Translations under genes and position numbers: made by a program | Assembly (NCBI GenBank): GCA_041946865.1 | Contig: JBHGBF010000116.1 | Span: 1-25,439, forward strand | Source of the DNA: RPQK01 sp041946865 | Lineage (GTDB): Bacteria > Acidobacteriota > UBA6911 > RPQK01 | DNA: 25,439 bases | Reading direction: 5' to 3' | In this document: piece by piece, positions 23,736 to 25,439 of the stretch | How the letters are laid out: every line of letters starts with the position of its first letter | How positions within the stretch are numbered: position 1 is the stretch's first letter | Notes under the pieces: generated by a model | Told to the model about the DNA's origin: nothing | What the model saw: the letters and a program-made list of their open reading frames with translations, nothing else | Database searches by the model: none

Positions 23736-23749
23736 TACGGGGGTGTCAG

Positions 23750-24793
23750 ATGGAGACGATGAGAGCGCTGGTATTCAGAGAACCGGGTCGGATTGAGTTC
23801 CAGAGGATCCCAGTCCCCGAGATCTCCCACGGCAGGCAGGTGCTGATCCGGGTTGCCAACTGCGGCGTGTGCGGCTCGGACGTCAAGATCATGGAAGGAA
23901 AGCACGCTTATAAGGCCGACACTGTCCTCGGGCATGAATTTAACGGCACGGTGGTGGATATCGGCTCCGAAGTCACGTCCGTTCGAGTCGGTGACCGGGT
24001 GGCTCTCGACAACAACCCCCGCTGCGGATTATGTGACTATTGCCGAAGCGGGTTCAGCAGCCAGTGTGTCGAGTTGAAGAACCGCACCCTCGGCGTCTTC
24101 CGCAACGGCGGCTACGCTGAGTACTGCGTCGCTCCAGAGGATGTCTGTTTCAGGCTGCCCGACGAGATCGACGATGTGGTCGGCACCCAGGTCGAAACGC
24201 TGGGAACGGTCCTGAACGGCATGAATGCCGTGCAAATGCAGCCCTGGGACTCGGTTCTCGTACTTGGTTGTGGGCCGATCGGCTACTTGTTTACTTCGCT
24301 GGCGAAGGGTATCGCCGCCCAGGTGGCGGTAACGGAGATCGATCCGTTCCGTTTCGCGATCGCACAACAGCTGGGAGTCGCGGCCTTCAACCCCACGACG
24401 TCGGACATTGAACAGGAAGTCGTGCGGCTGACTCGCGGCAAGAAGTTTGACGTCGTCATTGACGCCGTTGGCAACCAGCTGGAAAACGCCCTCAATTACG
24501 TCACGTCCGGTGGCAAAATCCTCGCCTTCGGGATGGACAACAGCTTCAAGGCAACGATCACGCCGAACGACATCACGCGCAAAGGCATAAGAATCATCGG
24601 CACGTATATCGGGCAGAACACCTGCCTGCCGGCCATCAAGATCCTGCAATCCCGCAAGATCAACATGAAGCTCTTCTTTACGGACGTCATTCCGCTGGAA
24701 GAGGGCGTCGGTGCATTCTGCCGGCTGGGGCTGAACCTGGCCACGCTCGAGCACATCCCCAAGCAGGCCATGAAGATCGTGTTGCACCCCTGA
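23750..24793 (+). CDS. Zinc-dependent medium-chain alcohol dehydrogenase (sorbitol/threonine dehydrogenase type)
   Basis: A 347-residue NAD(P)-dependent dehydrogenase. CGVCGSD (Cys41) and LGHEFNG (His62, Glu63) form the catalytic zinc site; CGLCDYCRSGFSSQC (Cys92, 95, 98, 106) the structural zinc site; LGCGPIGYLF the coenzyme loop. Length is standard for sugar-alcohol or sugar-acid dehydrogenases such as L-iditol, galactitol-phosphate or L-gulonate 5-dehydrogenase; I cannot pick one. It follows the iol operon on the same strand, separated by 154 bases of repeats, so it may be co-transcribed or have its own promoter. A role in reducing tagaturonate or fructuronate, or in oxidising another cyclitol, is inference. 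GGGGTG precedes ATG 23750; ATG 23759 is the alternative. Confidence 0.82.
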   Translation: METMRALVFREPGRIEFQRIPVPEISHGRQVLIRVANCGVCGSDVKIMEGKHAYKADTVLGHEFNGTVVDIGSEVTSVRVGDRVALDNNPRCGLCDYCRSGFSSQCVELKNRTLGVFRNGGYAEYCVAPEDVCFRLPDEIDDVVGTQVETLGTVLNGMNAVQMQPWDSVLVLGCGPIGYLFTSLAKGIAAQVAVTEIDPFRFAIAQQLGVAAFNPTTSDIEQEVVRLTRGKKFDVVIDAVGNQLENALNYVTSGGKILAFGMDNSFKATITPNDITRKGIRIIGTYIGQNTCLPAIKILQSRKINMKLFFTDVIPLEEGVGAFCRLGLNLATLEHIPKQAMKIVLHP

Positions 24794-24816
24794 GCCGGCC
24801 AGGGAGACCACTCCGT

Positions 24817-25439
24817 TTAAGGCTGAGGCGAGGACGACTGGGCACGGGTTGGAACGACTTCAAGGAAGCACAGTGTTCTCGGCGGAAGACTGAATCGGAC
24901 CTCGCCGTTCCCCGGCTGCATCCGCAAAGACCCTTCGGCGATCTGTCCGGCCGCGCTTCGCAGCTGCCAGGAGTATCTGCCGGGGGCAAGCAGGTGCAGG
25001 CGCGCCGCCATCGGCCGGGGAACGGTTCCGAAGTGATACAGTTCGGAGCTGAAGCGGGACGAACTGTGAGACACAACCAGGGCTGCCAGGTCACGCGGCG
25101 AAGTGATCCAGCGGACTGCGTTGAGAGGGAATGATCCCATCACCTGGCTCGGGTCCCCAGTCACAGCCGCATAAACGGGCAGCGCCTTGAATTCCACGAT
25201 ACTGGGATCGCTTCTGCCGGGAAGCATATTGTCGGTCCTGCTGAACAGGGAGTTGAAGCTGAGGACGCGGTCGGTATACCGAACTTCACTGGTGTAGCCG
25301 GTCCAGTTGATGCGTAAGGCGGCGACCGCCTGTCGGAGCGCGGCAACAAGGCTAGTGCGGTCCGCGCCGGCCGAGGCCGAACCCCTTTGCCAGCCAGGTG
25401 AGTGCGCGCTTTGGCCGATTTGAGAATCACACGCCTGAG
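24817..25439 (-). CDS. Partial unrecognised protein, C-terminal part only
   Basis: This minus-strand frame is open from the stop at 24817 to the right edge of the window, so at least 206 C-terminal residues of a longer protein are encoded and its start is outside. An ATG at 25227 is in frame, but the preceding residues (ALRINWTGYTSEVRYTDRVL) look equally protein-like, so it is not taken as the start. The last ~75 residues (LLAPGRYSWQLRSAAGQIAE, then FSLPPRTLCFLEVVP) look like a beta-sandwich domain such as those ending secreted glycoside hydrolases. No catalytic motif is visible and I do not recognise the family. Confidence 0.55.
   Translation of the reverse strand, partial: QACDSQIGQSAHSPGWQRGSASAGADRTSLVAALRQAVAALRINWTGYTSEVRYTDRVLSFNSLFSRTDNMLPGRSDPSIVEFKALPVYAAVTGDPSQVMGSFPLNAVRWITSPRDLAALVVSHSSSRFSSELYHFGTVPRPMAARLHLLAPGRYSWQLRSAAGQIAEGSLRMQPGNGEVRFSLPPRTLCFLEVVPTRAQSSSPQP

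Noticed and set aside
23596..23749. Possible CRISPR array in the GAAGTCAG repeats
   Set aside because: Units are short, degenerate and have no uniform spacers; no cas genes are nearby.
15678..24793. Canonical Bacillus-type iolBCDE inositol pathway
   Set aside because: No IolD (TPP enzyme), IolB, IolC-type or IolJ protein is encoded; only the dehydrogenase step is shared.

Overview
The window looks like chromosomal DNA of a GC-rich (roughly 60 %) Gram-negative bacterium, most likely an acidobacterium. The strongest lineage marker is the PadR-type regulator at 4904-5257 overlapping by one base a ~905-residue duplicated MacB/FtsX permease without its own ATPase (5257-7974). This is the 'acidobacterial duplicated orphan permease' arrangement. 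No rRNA, tRNA, CRISPR array or intact insertion sequence was seen.

Layout: 1-324 non-coding with a promoter; uxaC (uronate isomerase, +); a small conserved hypothetical (-); a secreted DUF1080/3-keto-disaccharide hydrolase-type protein (+); a tandem-domain PPK2 polyphosphate:AMP phosphotransferase (+); padR plus orphan permease (+); a polytopic membrane protein resembling GT-C glycosyltransferases (-); a decayed RHS C-terminal remnant (-); an orphan reading frame leading into a secreted GH2 beta-galactosidase-like enzyme (+); a START-like/methyltransferase fusion (-); a stand-alone, divergent GMP-synthetase ATP-pyrophosphatase (-); and a long near-perfect hairpin.

The most interesting part is 15678-24793. 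Two transcription units diverge from an 18-bp perfect palindrome at 18132-18149. Leftward are an OPA/UhpC-type MFS transporter and a PfkB kinase that closely resembles the Thermotoga maritima inositol kinase IolK. Rightward are a beta-propeller phytase, a Gfo/Idh dehydrogenase (IolG), a zinc dehydrogenase (IolM), a creatininase-fold hydrolase (IolN), a TIM-barrel isomerase (IolO), and, after a repeat-filled gap, a second zinc dehydrogenase. IolG-IolM-IolN-IolO is the gene set of the non-canonical Thermotoga inositol pathway: inositol -> scyllo-inosose -> diketo-inositol -> 5-keto-L-gluconate -> D-tagaturonate. It differs from the Bacillus iolBCDE route. The phytase at its head suggests a phytate-to-uronate pathway. 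UxaC at the left end of the window acts on tagaturonate and fructuronate and could connect to it. The later hexuronate enzymes and the regulator are not in the window. Identifications rest on motif reading and remembered family features, because no database search was possible.
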